Shown: piece after piece, positions 46,743 to 55,608 of the stretch
Position numbering within the stretch: position 1 is the stretch's first letter
How the letters are laid out: every line of letters starts with the position of its first letter
Source: Bdellovibrionales bacterium
GTDB lineage: Bacteria > Bdellovibrionota > Bdellovibrionia > Bdellovibrionales > JAMPXM01
DNA length: 64,000 bases
NCBI GenBank assembly: GCA_016713885.1
Contig: JADJOF010000013.1
Coordinates: 62,001 to 126,000, forward strand
Direction: 5' to 3'
Notes under the pieces: generated by a model
The model's database searches: none
What the model was told of the DNA's origin: nothing
The model's input: only the letters and a program-made list of their open reading frames with translations
Position numbers and translations under genes: made by a program

Positions 46743-48032
46743 TCAATTTGGGCTGGTGAAAGTATGTATTGTTTCGACGGCCATGTCACGCTGCGTCTTA
46801 TCAATAAGAAATGTTATACTCAGCGAACTGACCAGGATTTGGTGGTTGGTGATTTTTCGAGCACTCAGGGCTGCTGATAGTTTGCAGATGAGGCTGCGCG
46901 AAACCGCACCGCGACAAGTGGCAGTAACGGTGGCCAGGGGAACGGTGTTCAGTGTGAACAGCGAACTGTTGCCTTCAAGACAGCGCACCTGTGCTTCGAG
47001 AGCTTCCGCTGGCGCCGTGAACAAGATCTCGGTGCGATTTTCGGTGCTATGGGCCTCGAGTATCTGCGGTAGCGGAAGCTGTGCTGAGCGCAATGTGTCT
47101 TCCAGTTTTGCGAAGCCTTGCGAAAGATCGGAGCCGCTGATGCTGACGCGCTGAACGTCAGAGTGTGAGTTGACCGAGAGAACGCTTTCGTTTTCGTAGA
47201 CGGATTGTTTCACAGGGTTCTCCTTTGGGAGCGAGTCAGCAATACCAACATTTGCGTCTACTTTCGTGCTCAACACCGGAGCGTCACTTTCGGGATGGGC
47301 GAGTGCGATGTGGAGTGGCACACCGTGAGTCAGAGCCAATTCGACACTGCGATAGTGCAGAACCTTCGCACCCCAGAAGGTCATTTCTGAAAGCTCGTCG
47401 AGTGTTAGATTTTCGATCAGCTTGGCGGCGGGGACGAGCCGAGGGTCGGCGGTGAGGACGCCGTCGACCTCTTTTAGGATCTCGCAGCGTTCGGCGTTGA
47501 AGGCGATGGCCATAGCAACAGCAGTCACGTCGGTGCCGCCGCGGCCGAGTGTCGTGATTTCTTTGCTGACGGGCGACACGCCCTGAAAGCCCGCAAGAAT
47601 GGCGACATTGCCGCGATCGATCTCTTCCTGAACACGATGGGGGCGGACATCGATAATTCGAGCGTTCGAGTGAGTGTCGTCGGTCAGAATTCCAGCTTGT
47701 GAACCGGTGAAGCTAATCGCCTTGGCTGCAAGGCCGGCATTCCGGAGCGCATCAGTGAGCGCCATTGAAAAAAGAGCCATGCTCACGCGTTCGCCGGTTG
47801 AGAGCAGCATATCGAGTTCGCGCCGATTGGGACTTGGGCTGACGGAATAAGCGAGTTTGATCAATTCGTCGGTGGTTTTGGCCATCGCGCTGACGACAGC
47901 GATGACGCCGTAGCCTTGTGCCCGAAGAGCGGCGACGCGTGCGGCGGCGTTGCGAATGTGTTCGGGCGTTGCCAAGCTCATGCCGCCAAATTTTTGAACG
48001 ATGAGGCGTTGGCGTTGAGAGCGGTCGGTCAT
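46743..48032 (-). CDS. lysC: Aspartate kinase
   Basis: First enzyme of the lysine/threonine/methionine and diaminopimelate pathway. The 429-residue protein has LIVQKFGGMSLATPEHIRNA (the usual GGTS reads GGMS), VVSAMAKTTDELIKLAYS, DMLLSTGERVSMALFSMALT, TTLGRGGTDVTAVAMAIA and EVDGVLTADPRLVP. The C-terminal ACT regulatory region (NSHSDVQRVSISGSDLSQGF and later) is present but diverged, so feedback control may differ. Its start overlaps the stop of the lytic transglycosylase gene (ATGA). Both enzymes bear on the cell wall, since aspartokinase leads to diaminopimelate. Confidence 0.9.
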   Translation of the reverse strand: MTDRSQRQRLIVQKFGGMSLATPEHIRNAAARVAALRAQGYGVIAVVSAMAKTTDELIKLAYSVSPSPNRRELDMLLSTGERVSMALFSMALTDALRNAGLAAKAISFTGSQAGILTDDTHSNARIIDVRPHRVQEEIDRGNVAILAGFQGVSPVSKEITTLGRGGTDVTAVAMAIAFNAERCEILKEVDGVLTADPRLVPAAKLIENLTLDELSEMTFWGAKVLHYRSVELALTHGVPLHIALAHPESDAPVLSTKVDANVGIADSLPKENPVKQSVYENESVLSVNSHSDVQRVSISGSDLSQGFAKLEDTLRSAQLPLPQILEAHSTENRTEILFTAPAEALEAQVRCLEGNSSLFTLNTVPLATVTATCRGAVSRSLICKLSAALSARKITNHQILVSSLSITFLIDKTQRDMAVETIHTFTSPN

Positions 48033-49265
48033 TTGATCTGTGTTCCCGGATTCGTCATGGCGACGTACTGAGATACAGCAAGATGGGCCCCTTTGGGAAT
48101 CCGAATTCGATGCTGACCGATGTCACGGGGGATGAAGCCACGCAACAGCTCGGGATTGAGCTCAGTGAGTGTCCGTTCGCTCACGCCGAGGTAGCGAGCG
48201 AGGTTGGCCAGATCGGTGCCGCCGGGGACGGTCACGGTGTCGAACGCGAAGGGCATCATCATCTCGAGATCGCGAAATCCGTAGAGAGCAGGAGCTTTGG
48301 CGATGAGGATCGCGGCCAGCATTTTTGGGACATAGTTCCCGGTCTCGTCGGGAAGTGCCCCGCGCTCGACGAGATCCCAGTAGCTGTTGGTGCGATAGCG
48401 TTTGATCAGCCGACGAACACCGTTCTCGCCCATGTTGTAGCTGGCGGTGACCAAGTACCACGAGCCGAATTGTTCGAAGAGATCGCTCATGTATCCAATG
48501 GCGGCTCGCGTTGCTTTCTCGAAGTCGCGGCGTTCATCAATCCACCAGTCATATTTGAGGCCGTACCGTTCGCCTGTGGGAACGATGAACTGCCAGAGGC
48601 CAATCGCATTGGCGTGAGACGCGGCATTGGATGAAAATCCGCTTTCGATCATTGCAACGTAGACGAGATCGAGAGGGAGACCGGCTTTCTTTAGTTCGGT
48701 TTGGATAAACGGAACAAAGCGTGAAGACCGCTCAAGCCACCGTCGGAACGATGGGCGCCCCGCTGTCTGGAAATACTTGATCCACTTTTTCACGCGCGAG
48801 TTGTAGGTCACAGGAAAGTCGAAGATCAAATGTGCTTCGTTATTTACTTTTGCGCGAACACCAGCGAGCCCCAGGATCGGTGCCGGTGTTTTTGGACGAA
48901 GATCGTTCTTCATGGATGCAGGGGGCGGCGCATTCTCTGCCGCTGGCCCTGCCGGAAGGGTTTCAATAGGCGCATTTGGTGTGGCAGCGCTGTCTTTCGA
49001 GGTCACCTCAGTCGTGACTTCAGAAATGACATCAGGTTTTTTTTTGGAGCTCGATGGGCGGCGCGATCGGCCCGACAAACGCAGGCTTTCGACTGGCCTT
49101 CGCGTTGCGAGACTTTGTGCTGCGAGGCTGAGTCGGTTCGGTTCGCCAAATCGAAACTTGTTGCTCGGTATGAGTCACGCAGCCGGTCAGGCCGCCGACA
49201 ATACTCATGGCGAGTAAGAGAGAAATTCGTCCTCGAATACTTTTACGGTCGTCCGTGACCTTCAT
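48029..49265 (-). CDS. MltD-like membrane-bound lytic transglycosylase, one frame break
   Basis: Cleaves peptidoglycan glycan strands in the periplasm. The catalytic SLT domain is LPLDLVYVAMIESGFSSNAA, SHANAIGLWQFIVPTGERYG and YLVTASYNMGENGVRRLIKR, with the catalytic Glu in AMIESGF; a single LysM-like carbohydrate-binding repeat follows (LANLARYLGVSERTLTELNP). The real start is probably at 49265, encoding a lipoprotein signal (LLLAMSIVGGLTGCVTHTEQ). The frame changes in a run of nine A near 49040-49048; eight would give QKKPDVISEV. Restored length is 411 residues. Confidence 0.88.
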
Positions 49266-49425
49266 CGGTCCAGTGTACGGGTGACCTTCATTGTTCTGCA
49301 ACAATACTAGATCTGAGTTGTCGCTTTTGACGCTATGGCGTCGACAGCCGGGTTTTTGGCGGGGCGTTTGTCTAGGCGAGAGGACTGAGAGTCACGAGAT
49401 TGCGTGCTCGAGCGGCATCAAGGTG

Positions 49426-49441
49426 TGGCACCGCGCTTGCT
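49426..49441 (+). promoter_or_regulatory. Sigma-54 promoter for the flagellar operon
   Basis: TGGCACCGCGCTTGCT has the -24 GG and -12 GC elements at the exact sigma-54 spacing (TGGCAC, five bases, TTGC). It lies 72 bases upstream of flgF in a 247-base gap without other genes. Late and middle flagellar genes are under sigma-54 control in many bacteria, so this probably drives flgF-flgG-flgA-flgH-flgI. Confidence 0.78.
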
Positions 49442-49512
49442 CATTGCTCTTAATGAGAATGGACGAGAATGGATGTGCAGTAGGCGCATCCGGACGAAGG
49501 TCAGGAGGACCG

Positions 49513-50307
49513 ATGAGTAAGGGCATCTTCACCGCCGTGAGTGGCGCGATGGCTCAATCTGCAAAGCTCGACACCGTTGCCAACAACCTGGCAAACGTGA
49601 ACACGGTCGGCTTTAAGCGTGACGAGCAGCTCTTTCGCGAATACCTGACGTCCTTCAACAAAGAGCCGGGAGCCATCGAAGCGCCGCGTGTTCCGGCTTC
49701 GATCGAATCGTTCTACGCGCATAACGGCGGCGACAAGTCCTTTGTCGATCTTGATGGAACCGCGTCGGACTTTTCACAGGGCACGTTGAAACAAACCGGC
49801 AACCCTCTTGATTTGGCTATTGAAGGTGATGGCTTTTTTGAAGTGGCAACACCTGATGGCGCCCGTTTGACTCGTGCGGGAAACTTCGTTGTCGATGGCG
49901 ACGGCCGACTGATTACAAAACAAGGCTACCCGGTTCAGCGCGAGGGTGGCGGCGAGTTTCAGTTTACCGGATCAGACGTCGTGATTTCATCGACGGGCGA
50001 AGTCTTTGAGCGAGGCGAGAGCGTCGGAAAACTCTCGCTCGTCAAAGTCGGAAATAAAGACGCGCTTCTCAAGCAAGGGATGAATCTCTATTCATACAAA
50101 GACACGATTGACCCGCTTGTGGGTGTTGCGAATGAGGCGAAGGTCAGTCAGGGCGCACTCGAGGGTAGCAACGTCAACGTCATTCGCGAGATGACGGACA
50201 TGATTGCGGCGACTCGAACATTTGAGAGCACGCAGAAGGCCATTCAGGCCTACGACCAAATGGCGGGCAAAGTCGTTAACGAAGTTCCGAAATTGAATCA
50301 AGGGTGA
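49513..50307 (+). CDS. flgF: Flagellar proximal rod protein FlgF-like
   Basis: Rod component of the flagellar axial structure, exported by the flagellar type III system. The 264-residue protein has the N-terminal rod motif FTAVSGAMAQSAKLDTVANN and LANVNTVGFKR, the central GNPLDLAIEGDGFFEVATPD, and the C-terminal helix REMTDMIAATRTFESTQKAI. The ATG at 49513 is preceded by AGGAGG. An upstream frame to 49291 is leader sequence. FlgF and FlgG are close paralogues; position before flgG and the divergent middle part favour FlgF. Confidence 0.92.
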   Translation: MSKGIFTAVSGAMAQSAKLDTVANNLANVNTVGFKRDEQLFREYLTSFNKEPGAIEAPRVPASIESFYAHNGGDKSFVDLDGTASDFSQGTLKQTGNPLDLAIEGDGFFEVATPDGARLTRAGNFVVDGDGRLITKQGYPVQREGGGEFQFTGSDVVISSTGEVFERGESVGKLSLVKVGNKDALLKQGMNLYSYKDTIDPLVGVANEAKVSQGALEGSNVNVIREMTDMIAATRTFESTQKAIQAYDQMAGKVVNEVPKLNQG

Positions 50308-50314
50308 GGTCTAG

Positions 50315-51100
50315 ATGATTAAATCACTGACAACGGCTGCGACCGGAATGCAGGCGCAACAAACCAATATGGACGTGATCGCCAACAACTTGGCGAACGT
50401 TTCGACATCTGGCTTTAAAAAGTCGCGCGCCGAATTTGAAGATCTCATGTATCAAACAGTAAAAGAACCGGGTGCTGTTTCTGGCCTGAACTCGATTTCT
50501 CCAACGGGTGTTCAAACTGGATTGGGTGTTCGCACGGCCGCTATTCAAAAGGACTTTGAAGTCGGCGCCGGCAAGATCACCAAGAACGCACTCGATATTC
50601 AGATCGAGGGACCCGGATTTTTCCCGCTGCAACTTCCCGATGGGCAGATCGGCTACACGCGCGACGGCCAGTTTAAAAAAGATCCTCAGGGTCGTATCGT
50701 CGACAAAAACGGAAACCCGCTCCAACCTGAAATCGTGATTCCTCCGAATGCGGCCGGGATTGACATCTCCGGCAATGGTACTGTTTCGGCAACCGTTGGA
50801 AACTCTATGGTTCCACAGGTGATCGGGCAAATTCAGCTGGTCAATTTTGTGAATCCGGCCGGTCTAAAAGCGATAGGTAAAAACGTCTTTATGCCTTCTG
50901 GCTCGAGCGGTTTGCCAGTTCAAGGACAGCCGGGACTGAACGGCCTTGGTGAACTTGCGCAAGGTCAAGTTGAAGCGTCGAACGTGAACATCGTTGATGA
51001 GATGGTGAACATGATCACCGCTCAACGCGCTTACGAGACAAACTCAAAGGTGATTCAGGCGTCGGATCAGATGCTGCAATCAGTGAATCAGCTGCGGTAA
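50315..51100 (+). CDS. flgG: Flagellar distal rod protein
   Basis: A 261-residue rod protein. It shows the strong FlgG pattern: KSLTTAATGMQAQQTNMDVI, NNLANVSTSGFKKSRAEFED, GVRTAAIQKDFEVGAGKITK, QIEGPGFFPLQLPDGQIGYT and the C-terminal VDEMVNMITAQRAYETNSKV. FlgG forms the distal rod that crosses the peptidoglycan and reaches the P and L rings encoded downstream. It is separated from flgF by seven bases and from flgA by 37. Confidence 0.97.
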   Translation: MIKSLTTAATGMQAQQTNMDVIANNLANVSTSGFKKSRAEFEDLMYQTVKEPGAVSGLNSISPTGVQTGLGVRTAAIQKDFEVGAGKITKNALDIQIEGPGFFPLQLPDGQIGYTRDGQFKKDPQGRIVDKNGNPLQPEIVIPPNAAGIDISGNGTVSATVGNSMVPQVIGQIQLVNFVNPAGLKAIGKNVFMPSGSSGLPVQGQPGLNGLGELAQGQVEASNVNIVDEMVNMITAQRAYETNSKVIQASDQMLQSVNQLR

Positions 51101-51137
51101 GTCAGATTGGTAAGCGCATTGGTGGACGGGAGTTTGA

Positions 51138-52124
51138 GTGAGATTGCCTAGAGTTCTTCTGATTGCGGTGTTGAGCTTCGTTGCCATGCTGATGGCGCGC
51201 GGCGAAGCCGTATCAGCCTCTCCACTCGGTGTTTTGGCCATTCGGCCGAATGTAATGTTGGCTCCGGAAGGAAGTGGAGCACTTCGTCTTGTTGAGCTTG
51301 TCGACCCCGGAACGATCCCGATGGCATCGCGTCCTGAGGTCTTGCGCCATCTTGAAGCCATTGAGCTCACGGATCGTCCAGCGCTGGGTGAAGAACGTTC
51401 GTTTTCAGAAGAGGGCCTGCGCGACTTGGTTGGTGAAGCCAACCGTCGGCTTGAAGCAGCGGGGCTTGTGGTTGAATGGCGAATTCCCCATCGCTCGACT
51501 GTTTATATACAGACTGATCGTGCGAAAGTCGAAGCCGCGGTTCGCGCGGAGCTGGCGCGATTCTGCGATAGTTGTGAGTTGAAAGTGAATCGGATGGATT
51601 GGCCTGCAGTTGAATGGCGCGACGTTGTGAGTTGGCGAGTGAAACCACTGGCGACCCGTCCGCGTGGAAGTTTTGCTGTCGGACTTGAGGTCTCAAGCAA
51701 GAATGGCCGAAGCAAAACGATCATGGTGTCTGGGACTTTATCGATGACTCAAGCGGTACCGGTCTTGACCCATTCGATTGGACCTGGCGAAAGAATCTCT
51801 GAGCAGGATCTGCAAATGGTGATGCGCGATGTGACCTATGCAACTGATAGCGGTGCACGACCTGAAGATATCGCCGCCTCGGTTGTCAGCCGTGGTCTTG
51901 CGGCGGGTGATGTTTTGTGGAAGGGCCTGTTGCGTCGAGAACTGGTTCTCAAGTTCGGCGATCCGGTGCGAGTTCAGGTTGCTGGCGAAAGCTGGGCTAT
52001 CTCAACTGATGGAATTGCTCAGTCGCCAGCAGCCCTTGGCGATACCGTCAAAGTTAAAGTGAATCGTTCGCAAAAGCTCGTATCAGGAATCTTGAAGGAG
52101 AAGGGCCTTGTTGAAATTCAATAG
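51138..52124 (+). CDS. flgA: Flagella basal body P-ring formation protein FlgA
   Basis: Periplasmic chaperone for P-ring assembly. The 328-residue product starts at a GTG with a signal peptide (LIAVLSFVAMLMARGEAVSA), a variable N-terminal part, and the C-terminal SAF-type domain: TQAVPVLTHSIGPGERISEQ, RGLAAGDVLWKGLLRRELVL, GDPVRVQVAGESWAISTDG and KVNRSQKLVSGILKEKGLVE. It is about 100 residues longer than most FlgA, because of the N-terminal region. It overlaps flgH by 17 bases. Confidence 0.9.
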   Translation: MRLPRVLLIAVLSFVAMLMARGEAVSASPLGVLAIRPNVMLAPEGSGALRLVELVDPGTIPMASRPEVLRHLEAIELTDRPALGEERSFSEEGLRDLVGEANRRLEAAGLVVEWRIPHRSTVYIQTDRAKVEAAVRAELARFCDSCELKVNRMDWPAVEWRDVVSWRVKPLATRPRGSFAVGLEVSSKNGRSKTIMVSGTLSMTQAVPVLTHSIGPGERISEQDLQMVMRDVTYATDSGARPEDIAASVVSRGLAAGDVLWKGLLRRELVLKFGDPVRVQVAGESWAISTDGIAQSPAALGDTVKVKVNRSQKLVSGILKEKGLVEIQ

Positions 52125-52932
52125 CCGAAACTCTGAATTACTTCGTGTCTGTGTGGCCATCGTGGCAATTGCCTTTGCTATGGGTAGTGCGGGGTGCTCG
52201 AGTTTTGGCCGCAGCATGAAAAACATGGTGAGCGGAGAAGACAAACCAAAGGTCACAGGCCCGAAATATTCGGATCAAGACAACCTTCGTTTTCAGGCCG
52301 ATCGCAAATATCGCCGTATGAACAAGACGCGCTTTGAAGACGAAGCCGAGGTTTCAGCGCAGGCGGGTTCGCTGTGGGTGATGGAAGGCCAAGGTGGATA
52401 TCTATTTGCGCAAAATCAAACGCGGATGATGGGCGATCTTCTCAATGTGAAACTTGAAGGCGCTCCCAAGCAGCAGCTACAGAGCAAGGTGCGAGTGATT
52501 TCAAAGTTGTTGGAACGTCTCGATGCACCGCTGCGGTCGGCGGCGTCGACGGCGCAGAAGCCACAAGGGGCGGCGGGGCAGAATGCGGCACCGCCTTCAG
52601 CGGCGCAAGGTGCTGATGCAGCGGCGAAGCCCGATGCACAGGGCGAAGGCGGCGCAGGAGCGGCTACTGCTGCAGGTGAGAAGCCAGTGGATTCGAAGAC
52701 AGATCCGATCAGTGGCGTGCAGAACGTGCCCACTCGAATTGTCGAGCAGCTCAAAGATGGAAGCTATCGGGTCCGTGGCATTCAGCCCTTCATGATCGGT
52801 CGACGCGAGTACAAGGTGATCGTCACCGGCGTTGTTCGACCGGAAGACTTTGATGACGGCGGAATTGATTCGACAAAGCTGATGGACTCGCAATTTGACA
52901 TCGTGAGCTCGCGCAAAGGAGCCAGCCTATGA
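52108..52932 (+). CDS. flgH: Flagellar L-ring lipoprotein FlgH
   Basis: Outer-membrane L-ring subunit. The 274-residue protein begins at a TTG preceded by AAGGAG; the lipobox is MGSAGC. The conserved core appears as SLWVMEGQGGYLFAQNQTRM, MGDLLNVKLEG and, later, PTRIVEQLKDGSYRVRGIQP and VTGVVRPEDFDDGGIDSTKL. Between them about 80 residues of Ala/Pro/Gly/Gln-rich sequence (QKPQGAAGQNAAPPSAAQGA) interrupt the usual domain where other FlgH proteins have a short loop. It overlaps flgI by four bases (ATGA). Confidence 0.9.
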   Translation: MLKFNSRNSELLRVCVAIVAIAFAMGSAGCSSFGRSMKNMVSGEDKPKVTGPKYSDQDNLRFQADRKYRRMNKTRFEDEAEVSAQAGSLWVMEGQGGYLFAQNQTRMMGDLLNVKLEGAPKQQLQSKVRVISKLLERLDAPLRSAASTAQKPQGAAGQNAAPPSAAQGADAAAKPDAQGEGGAGAATAAGEKPVDSKTDPISGVQNVPTRIVEQLKDGSYRVRGIQPFMIGRREYKVIVTGVVRPEDFDDGGIDSTKLMDSQFDIVSSRKGASL

Positions 52933-53954
52933 GACAAATCCTTGCCCGATTTCTTTTGCTCGAAGTTGCACTTTTGGTTGCGGCCGTTCTGCTATCGGGC
53001 GGAAAAGCCGATGCCGCTCGAGTCAAGGACATCGCCAATGTGCGAGGTGTTCGCGACAACCAACTCATTGGCTACGGTATCATCGTTGGCTTAAAGGGAA
53101 CCGGTGACTCCAAGTCAGAGTTTACCAGTAAATCGGTCGCTCGCATGCTCGATAAATTGGGGATGAAGCTTGAGGACAAAGATGTCTCATCGAAGAACGT
53201 GGCGGCCGTTGTTTTGACGGCGAGTCTGCCGGCCTTCGCGCGCGCTGGGAATAAGATTGATATCACCGTGAATTCAATTGGCGATGCATCGTCGCTGGCG
53301 GGTGGAACTCTTTTGCAGAGTCCGCTGCGGGCTGCTGATCAGAATATTTATGCTGTTGCGCAAGGGGCTGTGCTCGTGGGGACGGGGAACGACTCGCACT
53401 CAACTGTCGGACGACTGCCCAATGGCGGCATCATCGAACGCGATGTGGCTGAAGACTTCACGTCGCGAAAAATGTTTCGTCTGACTTTGCACAATCCGGA
53501 TTTTACGACGGCTGCTCGACTTTCGAAAAGAATCAATATGGATCTCTCTGGTAAGTACGCCACAGCCAAAGACGCGGGCACCATCGATATCGTCGTGCCA
53601 TTCTCTTATGAGGGCCGCGCCGTTGAATTGCTGGCGTCGATTGAAGCACTTGAGGTGACACCTGACACGCGTGCGAAGGTGATTGTGAATGAAAAAACGG
53701 GCACGGTCGTGATTGGCGATACGGTGAGGATCTCGCGTGTGGCCATTAGCCACGGGGATCTTTCGGTCAAAATTGAAAGTGGTAAGGGAAAGTCGAAAGA
53801 CGGAGATCGCGTTGCGGTCTTTGATTCTGGAACGAGCGTCGGCGATCTGGTGAAGGCATTGAACCAGATTGGTGTTGCGCCTCGCGATTTGATTACCGTT
53901 TTACAGAACATCAAGGCTGCAGGAGCGCTTCAGGGCGAACTTGAGATTCTTTAA
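52929..53954 (+). CDS. flgI: Flagellar P-ring protein FlgI
   Basis: Periplasmic P-ring subunit around the rod in the peptidoglycan layer. The 341-residue protein has a signal peptide (FLLLEVALLVAAVLLSGGKA), then the strongly conserved RVKDIANVRGVRDNQLIGYG and IIVGLKGTGDSKSEFTSKSV, KNVAAVVLTASLPAFARAG, SIGDASSLAGGTLLQSPLRA, and GTVVIGDTVRISRVAISHG. It is complete and the last tightly packed gene of the flgF-flgI run. Confidence 0.97.
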   Translation: MRQILARFLLLEVALLVAAVLLSGGKADAARVKDIANVRGVRDNQLIGYGIIVGLKGTGDSKSEFTSKSVARMLDKLGMKLEDKDVSSKNVAAVVLTASLPAFARAGNKIDITVNSIGDASSLAGGTLLQSPLRAADQNIYAVAQGAVLVGTGNDSHSTVGRLPNGGIIERDVAEDFTSRKMFRLTLHNPDFTTAARLSKRINMDLSGKYATAKDAGTIDIVVPFSYEGRAVELLASIEALEVTPDTRAKVIVNEKTGTVVIGDTVRISRVAISHGDLSVKIESGKGKSKDGDRVAVFDSGTSVGDLVKALNQIGVAPRDLITVLQNIKAAGALQGELEIL

Positions 53955-54310
53955 CCGGACCTTTTGAGGTTCGTGTCCGTGGAGCGTGAGTGAGAAACGT
54001 ATTCGTGTCGGGAAAAGGTCGGCTGAGTAAAGAATCGGTGAAGACCGACCGGCCAAGACCAGAGATAGGACCAGAACTTGGTATCTCAGGACTGGCCTCG
54101 ACCGCGAAAGTGTTTCGAACTGATACAGGTGAAATTAAAATAATGAAACGGGGCGACACATGGATGTGTCATCCCAGGGGTACGGTGGGTTGGAGTTCGT
54201 TCAACCAAGGATGGTTTAAGAGCAGAGCCGTTTCGAGCAGGAAACAGGGGCATAGAGTCAGTACGCTAGGAAAGGCGTTCTCTTTTGGCTTAATCTGTCG
54301 ACAGCGCAGG
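53955..54310 (+). other. 356-base leader with hairpins upstream of the rod-binding protein gene
   Basis: No gene that I can recognise. It holds an imperfect 47-base hairpin at 54051-54097 (GGCCA/TGGCC and GAGATA/TATCTC arms) and a tight hairpin at 54151-54175 (GACACA-TGGA-TGTGTC with outer GGG/CCC). The frame of the next gene stays open back to 53990, which could add 107 residues, but they would put the signal peptide in the middle of the protein. A leader RNA or attenuator is possible. Confidence 0.5.
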
Positions 54311-55057
54311 ATGCGCGTTGTTCTCCGACTCACCTCCCCACTTTTTTTTGTTTGCGCATTTGCAGTTAGCGCATTTGCCAATGAGCCTACTGTGCCTCCA
54401 GCTCCGCCCGCTCGCGATCCGCGAGTGATGGAAGCGGCGAAAATGTACGAAGTCTATTTTCTCAATCAGATGATGAAGGCGATGCGTTCGACAGTTTCGT
54501 TTTCTGACAAATCAAAGCCGTCGATGGGAGAGTCGATCTATCGGGAACAGCTTGATGATCAGTATGTGGATTCGTGGGCGAATCAAGGTGGTATTGGCTT
54601 GGCGGAGATGATCCACGATGATCTCAAAGGCAAAGTGACAGCTCAACGTGAGCAGATGGCGCGAAGAAAACTCGGCAAACAGAAAACGACTTTTGCGCTG
54701 ACTGATCGAGACACTCTCTCGGTCAGGCGTTTGCCACAAACGCAAACGGGTGAAGAGCGCGTTCTGGTCAGCCTTGACGGTGCAAAAGGACCTCGCAGCG
54801 GGGCGGGGCCAGAGGCCGTGCGCAGTCCGTGGGAAGGTGAGATCACCGCGATTCGATCCGCAGATGGCAAAACCGTGTTGACGATGTTGATCGATGGTCA
54901 GTCGGCGAAAGCGAAAGAAGTGCAGATGGCGTGGGATGGTGTGCCGGTGGAAGTCGCTGTGGGTGACCATTTGCGGCCGGAGCAGGTCGTTGGGCAGTTG
55001 AGTATTCGCGCCCGCGGGATTGTGATTACGACCCGGCCCAAGGTCCAGGTTCAATAG
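54311..55057 (+). CDS. FlgJ-type rod-binding protein with M23-like C-terminal domain
   Basis: A 248-residue exported protein. After a signal peptide (LTSPLFFVCAFAVSAFANEP) comes the FlgJ N-terminal rod-binding domain: MEAAKMYEVYFLNQMMKAMR, SMGESIYREQLDDQYVDSWA and NQGGIGLAEMIHDDL, where FlgJ caps the growing rod. Instead of the glucosaminidase found in enterobacterial FlgJ, the C-terminus (SPWEGEITAIRSADGKTVLT, VAVGDHLRPEQVVGQLSIRA) resembles an M23/LytM beta fold but without visible zinc ligands (no HxxxD or HxH), so it is probably a non-enzymatic wall-binding module. I start at the ATG at 54311. Confidence 0.78.
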   Translation: MRVVLRLTSPLFFVCAFAVSAFANEPTVPPAPPARDPRVMEAAKMYEVYFLNQMMKAMRSTVSFSDKSKPSMGESIYREQLDDQYVDSWANQGGIGLAEMIHDDLKGKVTAQREQMARRKLGKQKTTFALTDRDTLSVRRLPQTQTGEERVLVSLDGAKGPRSGAGPEAVRSPWEGEITAIRSADGKTVLTMLIDGQSAKAKEVQMAWDGVPVEVAVGDHLRPEQVVGQLSIRARGIVITTRPKVQVQ

Positions 55058-55236
55058 AATGCAGAACCTCGACGTCAGCCGCGCTTTTATTGGAAAAAAA
55101 GGTCCCTCGCCCTCTCGCTTAGCGTCTCAATATGATACACTTTTAAGAGAGGCGAAGTCAGGCGCACTGGGAACAGTGACTGCACTGACTGAATAGCGGT
55201 AGTGAAGGTTAAGCGTTATCAACGACGGAGAATCTC

Positions 55237-55569
55237 GTGAAAGTTTCAAACTCGGGTCCAAAATCAGGAGCGATCGGTGGAACAGCAACGGCTGGTGTGG
55301 CAAACGCTGAAGCCGCAAAGGTCACCCGCTCGGGAACTGGTGCTGCGAAGTCTGTCGGCTCTGAGGCGCTTTCGTCATCGGCCAAAGTTGATGTTTCTCC
55401 TCGCGCGCAAGAGATGAAACGCGTGAAAGAAATGGCCACGCCAGGCGGCGACATTGATGAAGCGAAGGTCGCCCGTCTGCAAGCGCTCATCGACAAGGGC
55501 CAATACAAGGTCGATGCGCGAGCCATTGCAGACAAGCTTGTTGATGAACAAATGAAAATGAATGAGTAA
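55237..55569 (+). CDS. flgM: Anti-sigma-28 factor FlgM
   Basis: A 110-residue FlgM, which holds the flagellar sigma factor FliA until it is exported through the finished hook. The C-terminal half has the family pattern KVDVSPRAQEMKRVKEMATP, DEAKVARLQALIDKGQYKVD and ARAIADKLVDEQMKMN; the N-terminal 50 residues are Ala/Ser/Gly-rich and probably disordered. The start is a GTG at 55237 after GGAG. It precedes flgN, the usual partner. Confidence 0.9.
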   Translation: MKVSNSGPKSGAIGGTATAGVANAEAAKVTRSGTGAAKSVGSEALSSSAKVDVSPRAQEMKRVKEMATPGGDIDEAKVARLQALIDKGQYKVDARAIADKLVDEQMKMNE

Positions 55570-55608
55570 ATAGCCCTTATGGCCTCTCAAGGAAGAAAGG
55601 CTTAGCCA

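Noticed and set aside
53990..54310. 107-codon N-terminal extension of the rod-binding protein
   Set aside because: It would place a clear signal peptide in the middle of the protein and has no ribosome site. Kept only as part of the leader finding.
55100..55160. Imperfect inverted repeat (CGCCCTCTC/GAGAGGCG) before flgM as a terminator
   Set aside because: The arms are separated by about 30 bases and there is no T run; too weak to annotate.
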